Origin: Medicago truncatula
Taxonomy: Eukaryota > Streptophyta > Magnoliopsida > Fabales > Fabaceae
Assembly: GCF_003473485.1 (NCBI RefSeq)
Contig: NC_053048.1
Span: forward strand, 45,644,255 to 45,708,254
Length of the DNA stretch: 64,000 nt
Direction of reading: 5' to 3'
The notes beneath the pieces were generated by a model that saw only the letters and a list, made by a program, of their open reading frames with translations, was not told the DNA's origin and ran no database searches. The translations under genes and the position numbers were made by a program. The stretch's first letter is position 1, and every line of letters begins with the position of its first letter. Positions 36,238-47,128 of the stretch are shown here, piece by piece.

Positions 36238-36764
36238 ATGGAAAACGACGTAGAGGGAAAGGTGAATGAAGAGGAATTAACAATGCAAATCAAGTATAGA
36301 GGAGAAAGGATCCGGCCATGGCCAAAATTTCCCCCTAAGATTAGAGATTCGGCTAGGCATGGTGCTCGAGTTTGGCTTGGTACATTTAATACTAGTAAGG
36401 AAGCTGCAAAACAAGGGCTTATGATCATGCTGCTTTTGAAATGAGAGGTTCTTTGGCCATTCTCAACTTTCCACATGAACATTTTCCTTGCAATGTGGTT
36501 TATAATTCTTCTAAGTCATCTTCTTCATCCAATTCAACGCCATCATTATCATCGGCATCACCACCACCATCATGGATTAAATCAGAGCTTGGTGAACAAG
36601 TTCTAGATTTTGAGTATTGGGATGAAACATTGTTAGAGGAACTCTTGGATTTTGAGAGCATCCTCAACCAAAACTTGTTCAAGGAGGAGTTACTTGATTT
36701 AAGCATGAGTGATCTTGTTCTGTTTTTACCCCGAAATATATGTTTAGTACTTAATGCCAATTAA
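36238..36764 (+). pseudogene. Group IX small ERF, copy B, broken
   Basis: Homologous throughout to copies A and C, with the same TATA box (36193-36199) and start context. It is disrupted by a net 7-bp insertion inside the AP2 domain (about 36409-36416, in the [10 protein letters not shown] region). This ends the first frame at 36444; the second half continues in another frame from about 36441 with [14 protein letters not shown] and a good EDLL motif ([17 protein letters not shown]). Key DNA-contact residues are also altered: YRGER for YRGVR, and [10 protein letters not shown] for [10 protein letters not shown]. The usual stop after NLFK is lost, so the tail runs 18 codons longer. The Pro/Lys changes alone should abolish GCC-box binding. 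A transcript could still yield a short AP2 stub; that is speculative. Confidence 0.92.
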
Positions 36765-37650
36765 GTACTTTATAAGAGAGGAGTTTGTTGATACACAATG
36801 TTTATTCCAATTTGATAAATAAGCTAAAACCTACTCCTTCGGTCCCTTTTTATAAGGATCCATTCTGCGGGTGAAAATGATGCTTATATAAATATAAGAC
36901 GGAGGGTGTAAAATATAATGAGAACCAAGTTTTGTTGTGACAAGTGCAATTCATGTAATGCCAGCATGGTTTTAAACTGCTCTCAGTAACAGTAAGTGTT
37001 GTCTGTGGATGCAGTATCCATGTCCTTTTAAATGGCATTAAATAAATTACTCAAAAAAGTAAACAAACATTGAGGTTTGTAATTAGTTCACATTTGATGG
37101 AGGTAAAGTAATTGACATTTACTGCTATGTATCCAAACTTGAAGGTATATGTTTCAAATACAAAGGGGGTTCCATACTCAACACATAACCAAAAATTGTG
37201 ACAAAGGCTCAAACATAAGATATAGTAGTGTGGCAAAAATTTCTACCAATGAAGTCCTCAACCGTTTAGGTTTAAAAATTCACCAAGTTCAGTTTCAAAA
37301 TTACTATTACTGAACAAATACGTCATGTCACCTAATATTGAAACAAAATCATATCCAAAGGAACAAATCATACCAATAATTAAAAACTAGGATTACTACT
37401 ACCAATTACAATTGGCAGAGATGGTCAGACATATGCTCACATCTACTGTGACCTAAGTTCAATTCTATAATTCTGCAACGGATAGGTTATCCATAAATTT
37501 AAATACAAATCTTCAATGAATTTGGTGGTTTTCTGTATCCTTGCATGAGGGTGCGCCTTCCTGAATGTAAATTTTAAAAAAAAGTCACGACTACAAGACA
37601 TTAAATCACATATCATATTTAATATTTATGTGCATAATTATACTTACAAA
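36765..37650. other. Intergenic within module B
   Basis: Shared 3' flank of the module (37320-37390 matches 34960-35030) and spacer. The ORFs at 36850-37236 lack motifs. Confidence 0.55.
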
Positions 37651-38799
37651 TTAATTGATCACTGGATGGAACAAAGTTGGACCAATCCAAAATTTGTCAG
37701 CAGGTTTAGACTCTAAACTCTTCAAGTTGAAACAAGATGCCCTGCTTTCATAATAGAAGTAGATGCAGTTTTCTTCACACCCATAGTAATCTCGAGCCAA
37801 CAATGCAAAATTTGTGTCTTTATCCAAAACAAACGAAACATCACCCAAATCTTTTACTTTTAACCATTTACCCCATTCTTGATCAAGCTTATAAACTTCC
37901 ACAAAAACGGCCTTCAAGAAGTAACCCCTTTTGTAATACCTTTCATCATTGATATATAAATCAACCACATATAGACCTCCATCATACTCTACTAATTGCT
38001 TCTTGTTTATGTTAGAATTCACCCTTATATGCCTATTTTCAGCACAATGGTACATGTTTTTTGGTGAAAATTGAACCAACTTCAAGGAAAGAGCATTGAT
38101 CCAGAAAATTGTTCCCATTTTATCCACAACATAAAGTTGTCCCTTGTAATGTATTATATCATCAAAATATTTGTTTTCTCTACAATCATCATTTAACATG
38201 ATATTTTCCTTTTCTCCAATATTGGAAACAGTCAACTCTTTATCATTATGCAGTGCAAAGACCATGCAACGACCCTCAATAGAAAACAAGATTACTTTGC
38301 AAATATTGCAAACATTGCAAACATTATTACGGGATGCACACTTAAAACCAATTTTATCTTCATGATGACTTCGAGTATATACTTCAGACAACTCAACAAC
38401 TCGAAAGTTCATCAAATCCAAAACTTTTTCGGTATTTTCCTCGGCTCGAATTCTCGTATTAGTGAAGAGATCAAAGAGATAAAGTTTGGAGGAATTTGAA
38501 TTTTGAAAAACTTTAATGATCCCACCTTGATTAGAACAAGAAGTTGAAGGGTTGTGATCATGTGGTGAGGGTTCAATGTGGTATATTTTGGTTTGGAGTA
38601 GAAAATAATTTTGATGTGGAATGCAAAGGTTGTGAGAGGCAGGTGGAGGAGGAAGAAGAGAGCGCCAAAATCTACAAATACTACGGAATCGAACAACATC
38701 AATCGTAGTGTTCAGTTTTTTGGATATAATTACCCACAAATCTTCAAGAAGATTTGAGTTTGAACACTCCACTACCTTATTCATATCCATCACATTCAT
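37651..38799 (-). CDS. F-box protein with DUF295/KIB-type C-terminus, module B
   Basis: 382 aa, intronless. An F-box-like N-terminus spans about residues 15-50 (NLLEDLWVIISKKLNTTIDV then VRFRSICRFWRSLLP). A long beta-rich C-terminal region typical of DUF295 (SKIP23-like) proteins follows, with the repeated pattern KGQLYVVDKMGTIFWINAL, VEYDGGLYVVDLY, FLKAVFVEVYKLD, WGKWLKVKDLGDVSFVLD and FYYES. Family role: substrate adaptor of an SCF E3 ligase binding SKP1/ASK through the F-box; the substrate is unknown. The length and intronless form fit the family. The start MNVMDMNKV is supported by the parallel start in module C. It is the only intact member of the three local copies. Confidence 0.88.
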   Translation of the reverse strand: MNVMDMNKVVECSNSNLLEDLWVIISKKLNTTIDVVRFRSICRFWRSLLPPPPASHNLCIPHQNYFLLQTKIYHIEPSPHDHNPSTSCSNQGGIIKVFQNSNSSKLYLFDLFTNTRIRAEENTEKVLDLMNFRVVELSEVYTRSHHEDKIGFKCASRNNVCNVCNICKVILFSIEGRCMVFALHNDKELTVSNIGEKENIMLNDDCRENKYFDDIIHYKGQLYVVDKMGTIFWINALSLKLVQFSPKNMYHCAENRHIRVNSNINKKQLVEYDGGLYVVDLYINDERYYKRGYFLKAVFVEVYKLDQEWGKWLKVKDLGDVSFVLDKDTNFALLARDYYGCEENCIYFYYESRASCFNLKSLESKPADKFWIGPTLFHPVIN

Positions 38800-39159
38800 A
38801 GCACACTCTTTAATTTTTCTACTTCTTCTTCAAGTCTTGTTCTTCAATTCTCCACTTAGTCCCTTACACCTTTTCTGGTATCTGCTATTCATGGATTATA
38901 TAATATAAACCAACCTCTCTACATAAAGAAAATTCATAATACAATTTTAAATTAAAATTATAATAAAATGGGTTGTGCACCTTTATGTATACATACTTTT
39001 GTCTCCTATTAAGTCTCCAACATTCGTTCTTCTTCGACTATTTTATCAGTTGCCTTCCAAAGGATAAAAATAATACTTAATATGAAACTAGTATGAGTAA
39101 TCTCTAGTATTTTTGAAACTTAAAATATTCGAAAATTAAAATAAGATGTGGTGCTAAAT
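38800..39159. other. Upstream region of the module B F-box gene
   Basis: On the minus strand a TATATTATATAA-like TATA region (about 38893-38905) lies 95-105 bp upstream of the ATG. No other feature. Confidence 0.45.
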
Positions 39160-39570
39160 TATATGTTTTTTTTATGAATAAACAGGTAGACGCTCGAACA
39201 GAAAAAGCTAACGAAAAGTCCCTCAACGTCAGAGCCATTAGGGGGGATACAAAGAAAAGCATGAATAACATCAAAAGAATGAAAAAGCAAGGAGAGAATA
39301 AACCATGCTTCTCTTAATATATGATTCCAATGAACCTTACAACCGACTCTAGATAAGGCTAAAATACGACAAAGGGATAATAAGGGTGACTCACTCAACA
39401 ACCCTAACTTAAAGAGTGGATAGCAGTAAGAGAGTCACTCTCAATAATGTGATAGAATCTTCTTTTACGCGCAAGCTTCAGACCTAGATATATACCCTAA
39501 AGCTTAGAACCACAGTAGAACACAAGCAAAAACTAGCACTAAAAACCCTTACGAAAAGCTCTGTCAGGCC
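39160..39570 (-). mobile_element. LINE RNase H relic
   Basis: On the minus strand pieces of an L1-type ORF2 RNase H domain can be read: LGYISRSEACA-like (family LWGIYLGLKLA), an ESDSLTAI-like stretch, then PLLSLCRILALSRVGCKVHW and NHILREA (family H..REAN.CAD). Several stops and frame changes are present. No target repeat or poly(A) was found. Confidence 0.65.
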
Positions 39571-40806
39571 CCCACACGTCGCCCGTGTCCCGTAAAATGA
39601 TAAGCAACACCATGAGTGTTTAACTTAACTCAATTCTCCAAAGTAGGGCGCCATGTTGAGGTATTAAGGATACTTTTAATAAATACCACGTCTACTAGTC
39701 AAATAAAGATATACACCCTCCGGTCACTATTATAATCAAATTTACATTTTAAATTCATTCAATTAATCCTTATTATGGACCACATACATCATTTAATGAA
39801 TGAATCTAAGCCGAACAATATAATACCTCATACCTCATATTTGTGTATACCTTATCGCCGGTTTGTGCAAGTTGGTCGGGCAAAAGTGCAATTAAGCCGA
39901 TCAATATAATACACATGTGGCATTTTAGTCATTAAATTTAGTGTCCATGTATGCCCTGGCCAATCAAGCGACGCCACTTTTGCAAAGAATGGGCGCCAAG
40001 AATGCAATTTAGCCAAAAAAAAAAAAAAAACAAAGAGGATTGCTCCTTAGTTACCTGACAATTACTCACAAGCACTTACGGTTCATCATATTTTAAATTG
40101 GTTTAACCGATTTAAAAAGTGATTATACTGAATTAAAAGTGATGCAAAGGGCAATTAATTGCCATTGAGTACTTTTGATAATTTGAGGTTTGTGTGAGCA
40201 ATTATTGTCAAAAACAAGTAGTAAACAACAACCACAGAGCAAGTAAGAACCGATTAACATTTGAAGTTTTGAATACTACCAAATGTAAAAGGAACAGAAG
40301 CATAGAAGAACGAAAAACGATTGAGATGAAGAAAAAGGAATCAAATACGTACCTGAAAAAGGAACGTCGTTCACCGCCGTACGAACCACCGTTGACCGAT
40401 GAAGAATAACAATTTTCTTCTAGAGCCTACTTTTTAATAATTGGTATTATTTGTTCCTTTGAACAAGATTTTGTAACATGACATGTATTTATTCATATAT
40501 TTGGTATTATTTGTTCCTTTGAACAAGATTTCTTCCTTTGAAGTTTGAACAATTTTCTCATTTTTATTTTCTAACAAATATGATCCATTAATTAAATCAA
40601 ACTGTAATTTGTTAGTGCTTCACTAGTGAGGGGCTTAATTAATCCCTCATCCTAAAATCCACTTTTAAATTGGCCTACTTAAGTAAACATCAAAATAATT
40701 TTTATACAATTATCATTAATATTATTATTATCATATTAGATTTTATACTTGTGTTAAACATTTTTTTACGATTTTTTTTTCATTAAGTTACATTAATTTT
40801 TGACAT
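39571..40806. other. Intergenic, nothing certain
   Basis: Spacer with an A-run at 40015-40031. A duplicated phrase ATATTTGGTATTATTTGTTC near 40440 and 40500 shows a small tandem repeat (period about 60). No gene is called. Confidence 0.4.
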
Positions 40807-40814
40807 ATTAAAAT

Positions 40815-41222
40815 AGGTTTAAATGTGTCATTGGTCCCTGCACTTTCATCAGATTTTGGAATTGGTCCCTGCACTTTTTTTTGTTTGGCATTAGTCCCTG
40901 CACTTTGTAAAAATATTGGTATTGGTCCATCTGTTAACTTTCTGTTAAAAAAAAAACAACCAACGGAGTGCCACGTGGTCCAATCATTTCACGCGTGGCA
41001 CCAATATCAATATTTTTACAAAGTGCAGGGACCAATACCAATATTTTTACAAAGTGCAGGGACCAATACCAATAGTTTTGTGTTTTTTTTAACAGAAAGT
41101 TAACAGAGGGACCAATACCAATATTTTTACAAAGTGCAGGGACCAATTCCAAACAAAAAAAAGTATAGGAACCAATGCCAAAATCTGATGAAAGTGCAAG
41201 GACTAAAGTCATATTTAAACCT
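40815..41222. mobile_element. 408-bp foldback MITE
   Basis: It is flanked by the direct repeat ATTAAAAT (40807-40814, 41223-41230). The arms start AGGTTTAAATGTGTCATTGG and, inverted from the right, AGGTTTAAATATGACTTTAG. They contain repeated TTGGTCCCTGCACTTT blocks, with tandem AAAGTGCAGGGACCAATACC units near 41000-41080. The only ORFs are mirror images of each other. The 8-bp target repeat suggests hAT or Mutator kinship; no transposase. Confidence 0.85.
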
Positions 41223-42829
41223 ATTAAAATATATCATTGTAAAATATAATAGAAATAGGTTCTCATAGAAAAATGGGATAGGATCAAATGACACCATCAA
41301 ATTTGACACCAAATCATAACTATTAATCTAACTTTAATCTGATGTCTCTCATCAATTCATCAAATGCTCACATGCTTGATCAAATTATCTAAATTTTAAT
41401 TTTAGAAACAATTTCTGGTCCTGCTTTTACAATGGATGGTTCAGTGGCTTATAAGTATATGAAAAGTTACATTAGAAGCTCTGGTGATGGAGTAGTTTCA
41501 TGTTATAATGACGCTTTTGTGGTGAATTATTTCACTGTTGCATCCACTAGTACATGGGTTAATTTTGATGATGTGGAAGCTATTAAAGAAAAAGTTTGTT
41601 ATGCAAAGAAAAATGAATTACTTGGTTACAATGTTTTCCAAGTTGGGAATGATGACAATTGGGTCCTTTCAACGGCAGGTAAATTTGTTGTACCCTCTTT
41701 GAATTGTTTTTCAATTTAAATATCTAACCTGAAAATATGACACAACTGACTGATTTTGAAATGCTAAAGATATTTGGTTATGACTCATAGTTACAAATAA
41801 GGTTCATTGTAATCTTTTAAATTACTGTAGTATTAAAATACCAATAAGCTTGATTAATAGAAAAATACTGCTGCCGCATTGGTCGGAGAGATAAGTACAA
41901 TTGGCCAAACTCGTGATCAAACATTTTGTGGTACTTGTATGTTTATTATTTTTTTTTTTTTTTGTATCTTCTTACTTTTGAACAAATAAGACCTTTCTCT
42001 ACCCTTGTTCCCCAGTCAAATTTCAGATATTAATTTGAGTAATTTAAATTAAATACCATGTTCTTGACCTATAAATAAAGAATAGTTGGTTTAGGTGGAC
42101 ACATCAACATATTTATATGTTGTTTTAAATCTAGATTAACATTTGTATCACTTTCTTCAGCTTATGAAGTAAATGAAGATCATCATAACAGAAAGTGGCT
42201 GATAATTGTTCTAGTTACTACTTTGACTTCTACCGTTCTCTTGGGAATGGTAATTTGCTACTACCACAAAGGTAAGGATAATATAATTAACTTTCACTCT
42301 AGAGTGATAAAATTGAATAATAAATAAAGATATTGACATGTGCACAATTTTCACTTTTTATTTATCTCACACCGTTTGGTAGGAACAGTGATTACTATTA
42401 CAAGAATGATGTACAGATTGGGGATACATTTATCAGCACCTGAAGAAGATCTCAATAGAAATGGTTCTGATTTGATAGTATTTGATTATCTCACAATAAA
42501 ACTTGCAACAAGTTACTTCTCAAAAGAAAATAAGGTTGGAGAGGGTGGATTTGGTGCAGTGTACAAGGTAACATTTGGAAATTCACGTGTTTCTGAAATA
42601 TTTCATGCTAAATAGAAACTGTGAAATGTAAATTCAAGATTAACAAAGTTGAGAATTACACTGGTAACTTTTTTTTTTAAAAGGAATTACTGTGGTAACT
42701 GGCAAGGATAGTTATGATGTATTCTTTTATGTCAATTTCTATGCATTAAATAAATTGCTGAGATATTTTAATCTCGTTTTAGCCCCAAAACTCTATTAAT
42801 TACATGATGTCCAGTGCCTTACGTCAAAG

Positions 42830-43348
42830 CCCGGGAACAGATGGGAAGTGCACCAACGCTCGGATATGAATTGGAACTCCCTCCGAAATTCAGTTAATAC
42901 TAAAATAGATTCCTAATCCCATTCAAGACCCGCACGACTTTCGCGAAACTCGCCGAGATGTGCATCAATAAGATGGTAAAGAGGCACGGAGTTCTCCTTT
43001 TTTATTTCCATCCGTAGATATGGTATGTTGAATCACTTGTAAAGTCGACTTTACTTGACCGTGTCTGCTTCAACTTCACCCTAGACTCGTGTCGTGTAGC
43101 AAGACTAACAAGTGGTCGAGTTCATTTATGAACGAACGAGCCACTATTATAAAAAAAAAAAAGCAAGCAAGACTTTTCTTGTTTTTTTTATTCTTCCTTG
43201 GCCGTGTGTGTGGAACATGGATTAGCATTATGTCATTCCTACAAGTGTTCCCGAAGGCACTCCTCTTTTTCAAGAGGATTCGCGGCATGTCAAGCCTTGG
43301 TAAGGTTCTTCGCTTTGCATCGAATTAAACCACATGCTCCATCGCTTA

Positions 43349-43379
<31 letters not shown>

Positions 43380-43660
43380 TTCTTGCGGACGTACTCCCCA
43401 GGTGGGATACTTAACGCGTTAGCTACAACATTGCACGGGATGATACGCACAGCCGCCTAGTATCCATCGTTTACGGCTAGGACTACTGGGGTCTCTAATC
43501 CCATTCGCTCCCCTAGCTTTCGTCTCTCAATGTCAGTGTCGGCCTGTCCAATCCAATCGCCGTTGGGGTGAAGGACCGCCATGACCTGATAGATATCTAC
43601 CTTGACCTCGAATAGGTCTTGGGCGTCAATCAGTGTCATTCGAGTCATCCAGCAAATTTA
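42830..43660. other. Mosaic insert in an intron of the kinase pseudogene
   Basis: This roughly 830-bp block is clearly richer in G+C than its surroundings. It contains a short Ty3/gypsy integrase fossil (about 42911-43000, plus strand: TFAKLAEMCINKMVKRHGV), a plastid 16S rRNA piece (43244-43566, minus) and an unidentified piece at 43567-43650 (minus-strand frame MTRMTLIDAQDLFEVKVDIY). The three parts abut without obvious spacers, as seen in filler DNA from break repair or in a joint organelle-nuclear insertion. Confidence 0.75.
43244..43566 (-). pseudogene. rrn16: Nuclear copy of plastid 16S rRNA (rrn16) segment
   Basis: The plus strand is the complement of plastid small-subunit rRNA. CCGTCAATTCCTTTGAGTTT (the universal 907-926 site), GGGATACTTAACGCGTTAGC and GACTACTGGGGTCTCTAATC (the 785-805 site) are all present. 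It spans roughly E. coli positions 730-1000. Differences from typical plastid rRNA, as remembered, include TGCGGACGT for TGCGAACGT, and an extra base in CACAGCCGCC. These mark a nuclear (NUPT) pseudogene. The mitochondrial version differs more around the CGTTAGCTAC block. Confidence 0.9.
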
Positions 43661-44959
43661 ACATTAAAAACTAATTTAATTTAACATCGGTGCATGTATC
43701 AGACCTCCATCTTATGCAGGTGAAGTTTTGCAAGAAAAAACATCTATTAATTTAATATTGATAAATTTTCATAACCATAGCCTTGACAATCATTCAATGT
43801 GGGAGTTTGAGCTATCCATCATCTTATAAACTGGCTTTGTAGTTGTAAGTTACCCGCCATCATGTTACTTTAGTCCTCGGTGTGAGGTGGTGTATTAGAC
43901 TCAACCCCAAATCTAAGAGGATATGCTTGCTCTCAACACTGTAGTATTTGAACTTTAATGGATGCAGAGTTGTTAGTTATGCCATGTTTTCTGTTATGTA
44001 GTGTCTAGTTGTTTTCTAAGAATTTCCTCTTCAATCATGCAAATTTATCAAAATTTGAAATATCTCCACTTTGCAAACAACTTTAACCTCAGAGGAAGGA
44101 AGGACTGTAGATATTTATGGACCATAAATATGAAATATGTAATTCTCTGATGACAATGTTATGATTTTGTTTTTGTCGGGGGAAATTACGTAATGGAGTA
44201 GAAATAGCTGTTAAACGACTCTCAAAAACCTCAAAACAAGGACTTGAAGAGTTTAAAAATGAGATCACACTTACATCAAAACTACAGCATGTTAATTTAG
44301 TTAGACTTTTGGGTTACTGCACAAAAAGGAACGAGAAGCTTCTAATTTATGACTACCTCCCAAATAAAAGCTTAGATCATTTTCTCATTGGTTTGTAACA
44401 TTACTTTGTCCCTATTAAGTTTTCTTCCAGAATTGAATTTAATGCAGATCCAAGGAAATCAATTTTGCTTGATTGGAGGAAGCGTGTGAATGTCATTGAA
44501 GGGATTACTGAAGGCCTTCTTTATCTCTAAGAGTACTCAAATTTTACTATAGTCCACCGAGATGTTAAAGCTAGTAATGTTTTGTTAGACCATGCGATGA
44601 ATCCAAAGATATTAGATTTCGGTATGGCTAAACTTTTTGAGAAGTATGAACTTGAAGTAAATACAAGCAGGATCGTGGGAACGTAGTAAGTAAATTTTAA
44701 TTAATAATGTGTTATCGTTGCTCCTTGGATGACTCTAACCACGTGTATTGCCTTTTGTAGTGGGTATGTGCCTCCCGGTTATGTCAAAAAAGGCATATAC
44801 TCACCGAAGTATGATGTTTATAGTTTTGGAGTCCTTCTCTTGCAAATCATAAACGGAAAGAGAACTTCACAATATTACGGCCCACATGAAAATATGAACC
44901 TTTTGGAATATGTAAGTTATCGTTCACACTTCCGTTTTTTTAAAAAAAAATACACACAC

Positions 44960-44962
<3 letters not shown>

Positions 44963-45036
<74 letters not shown>
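44963..45036. repeat. (TA)n microsatellite in a kinase pseudogene intron
   Basis: About 36 TA units, preceded by a short (CA)n run at 44952-44960. The long frame reading through it (44729-45064) is partly kinase exon and partly repeat. Confidence 0.95.
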
Positions 45037-45039
<3 letters not shown>

Positions 45040-45354
45040 CAATCTTGCACAAGATCTTTACTAATTTTCTTGATGTTAAAACATATAACCAATTTTTTAT
45101 TTCATTTTTCAGGCATATGAGCTGTGGATGGAAGGGAGATGAATGGAGTTTGTTGATCCTTCATTGGATGATTCAACATCGCATTGTAAAATCATGAGAT
45201 GCATGCAAGTAGCTCTTTTGTGCGTTCAAGAGAACTCGGAAGATAGACCTTCTATGTTAGAAGTTGATTCACTTCTATGTTAGGCATATGAGTTCCGCTA
45301 GAAGGTTCTTAAAAAAAGAAAAAGTGTTCCTGACTATCAATGGAAGCTCGAGGT

Positions 45355-46480
45355 TTTTTTTGCACAGATTCACTTCTCATATATGTTTTATGTTTTTAAT
45401 TTTCACTTTAATTAATGAAATATAAGGTTACGTCAACACTATTTTCTTTTACAACTTCTGGAAATAGTTACAATATTTTTAGAAATTTTGAGAATGCAAA
45501 GTTAATATTTTTGTTATTTCTGAAATATATTTTCCCTTTTTGTATGTGTAAATTGTGTCCTCTTGAACTTAGCTCAGTTGGCAGAAACAGTGCATAATAT
45601 ATTTAATGTTCGGGGTTCGAACCTACACAAAAAAAAAAACTGTAAAAATTAAAAAGTGGAGTAGTTATGCCGAATTTTTTGTTTAGAAAGATATTATATT
45701 GTAAAACTTTTGTTTGACCAATTGTACTAGGAAGCTTAAAATGCCAAAATGCAAATAAAGAATGCACAATATTTGCTCATAAAATTCAGTCAATTGTGTC
45801 TATCTTTACGGCTGTCATGCATCTAGAACCTAAAGTGTCTATATCGATTAAACAATCTGGTTCAAGAGAAAGTCTTGCTTGGACACATACCCAACACCTT
45901 AATTTTGAGCACATACTCACATAAAACTAACAAAATTAAATAAAAAGTATTTAGTCATATCAATTGATATATTATAATTTTATTTTCTATTAACTTTTTA
46001 TTGCTTTTGTGTGTGCCCAAAATTGAGGTGTTAGGTTTGTGCCCAACCAAGACTTTCTCCTAGTTCAAAAGCGAGAAAGATTAACAAAAAAAATGCATAC
46101 AAAAATTCAATTAGTTTTAAGACAATGTTAACTAGTGCTGCGATAATATTTGTTAAGAACATAAAGTAAATTTTGTATTGAAAAGAATATTTTTTACACT
46201 TTAGAAATGTTGACTACACAAGTTCTAATTAAGAAGATAAGTATTCAACAATGACTAATGTATAAATATTAAAAAGAATATTTTTTATACTTTTAAGATA
46301 TCGCATATTTGGTTCCTTAAATAGTACATTGCCATTTGAGATATACTTATTAACATTTTCCATAGTTTTACATGTTTGTGCTAAAAACACTCCACAAATC
46401 ATTCTCAAAAAGAACATAAGTATTCGGCACAAGGGACAGAAAAATGAAGATGTACATCATAGTGCAATATTTTCATCTCA
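45355..46480. other. Intergenic with a partial SINE
   Basis: At 45556-45632 a tRNA-like head (CTTAGCTCAGTTGGCAGAAA, then GGGGTTCGAACCT) is followed by an A-run: a plus-strand, truncated SINE. A small MITE follows (listed separately). Otherwise spacer. Confidence 0.55.
45866..46059. mobile_element. 194-bp MITE
   Basis: The left end GAGAAAGTCTTGCTTGGACA and the inverse of the right end (GAGAAAGTCTTGGTTGGGCA) match for about 55 bp with scattered differences. The centre is AT-rich. TTCAAGA/TTCAAAA-like sequences lie outside but do not give a clean target repeat. Confidence 0.75.
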
Positions 46481-47086
46481 ATATAATTTCTTTGTTTGAC
46501 TTTGTAAATATAATAAATATGCATCTTAGAAGAATATTCCAATTGACATCAATAACAAAGATTGCAAAATTTAAAAAGCCACCAAAGTTCTATTTCAGTA
46601 TCTAAGAACCATGACGTAAGACAATATGGATAAACTGTTGAAGTTCAATGTTTCACCTTCCTACCTGAAGATACTATCAACCACGTGATGAATTTCATAT
46701 AATAATAAGATTGTATTATAATGTCTTGGTCCTTTAATCAATTAATAATCTTATCGTTAGTACTTGACTAAACGGACCATCAGTTTAGACAAACAAGTGG
46801 CACTGGTAGGACAAATAATTCTTTTTTCTATATCCAAATAACCTCTGGATGCATGATCCTTCTGACCTCATAGTCTGTGTCGTTAGAAATATATACCAAC
46901 TAGGTGATTTTCTTTATGAATAATAATAATAATCCAAACAAAAATTAATCCTTGGCTTATAGCATTGAGCAGAGTATGTGATCAACATACATTGAATTCT
47001 ATTACCAATCTCAATCATTTGGTAATTTTCACTAATCCATTGAACCTTGAATAAATTTCCAAATAAGTGCATTTTTTGTAGCACAG

Positions 47087-47093
47087 TATAAAA
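47087..47093 (+). promoter_or_regulatory. TATA box of ERF copy C
   Basis: TATAAAA lies 35 bases before the ATG at 47129, in the block conserved with copies A and B. The upstream 600 bp (46500-47086) is homologous to 33530-34120, including GACAAACAAGTGGCAC (46785-46805 against 33743-33758). Confidence 0.75.
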
Positions 47094-47128
47094 GGCTAAG
47101 TTATTATGTTAACATTCTTGTACACACA

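Larger units (their letters stand above)
41407..45354 (+). pseudogene. Receptor-like kinase with chitinase-like (GH18) ectodomain, 5'-truncated and broken
   Basis: Exon pieces in order: 41407-41678, the C-terminal part of a class V/GH18 chitinase domain (STWVNFDDVEAIKEKV, LLGYNVFQVGNDDNWVLS); 42161-42270, a membrane span (WLIIVLVTTLTSTVLLGMVI); 42382-42568, juxtamembrane plus kinase Gly-loop (VGEGGFGAVYK); about 44185-44395, [20 protein letters not shown] with the VAIK-type Lys; 44447-44685, [12 protein letters not shown] and LDFGMAKLF; 44761-44910, the activation-segment end and YDVYSFGVLLLQI; 45113-45354, the last kinase piece. Most introns have GT-AG borders. It is broken by stops at 44528-44530 (in the LHEYS position) and 45140-45142, and most of the ectodomain and the signal peptide are missing. 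Known relative: the tobacco CHRK1 type, chitinase domain fused to a DUF26-like Ser/Thr kinase. HRD and DFG are still intact, so decay is fairly recent. Confidence 0.88.

Noticed and set aside
40194-40409. A 71-codon Lys/Arg-rich frame ending PPYEPPLTDEE
   Set aside because: It begins at GTG and not ATG, lacks a recognisable family and is not supported by promoter or splice signals; too weak to call.
40825-41312. Two mirror-image frames of about 92 codons on opposite strands
   Set aside because: They are the two arms of the foldback MITE at 40815-41222, not genes.
43244-43566. A functional rRNA gene
   Set aside because: Only about 320 bp of plastid 16S is present, with base changes and unrelated flanks, so it is a nuclear copy and not an rRNA locus.
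44729-45064. A protein ending in a long Ile-Tyr repeat
   Set aside because: The tail is translation of the (TA)n microsatellite after a real kinase exon ends at 44910.
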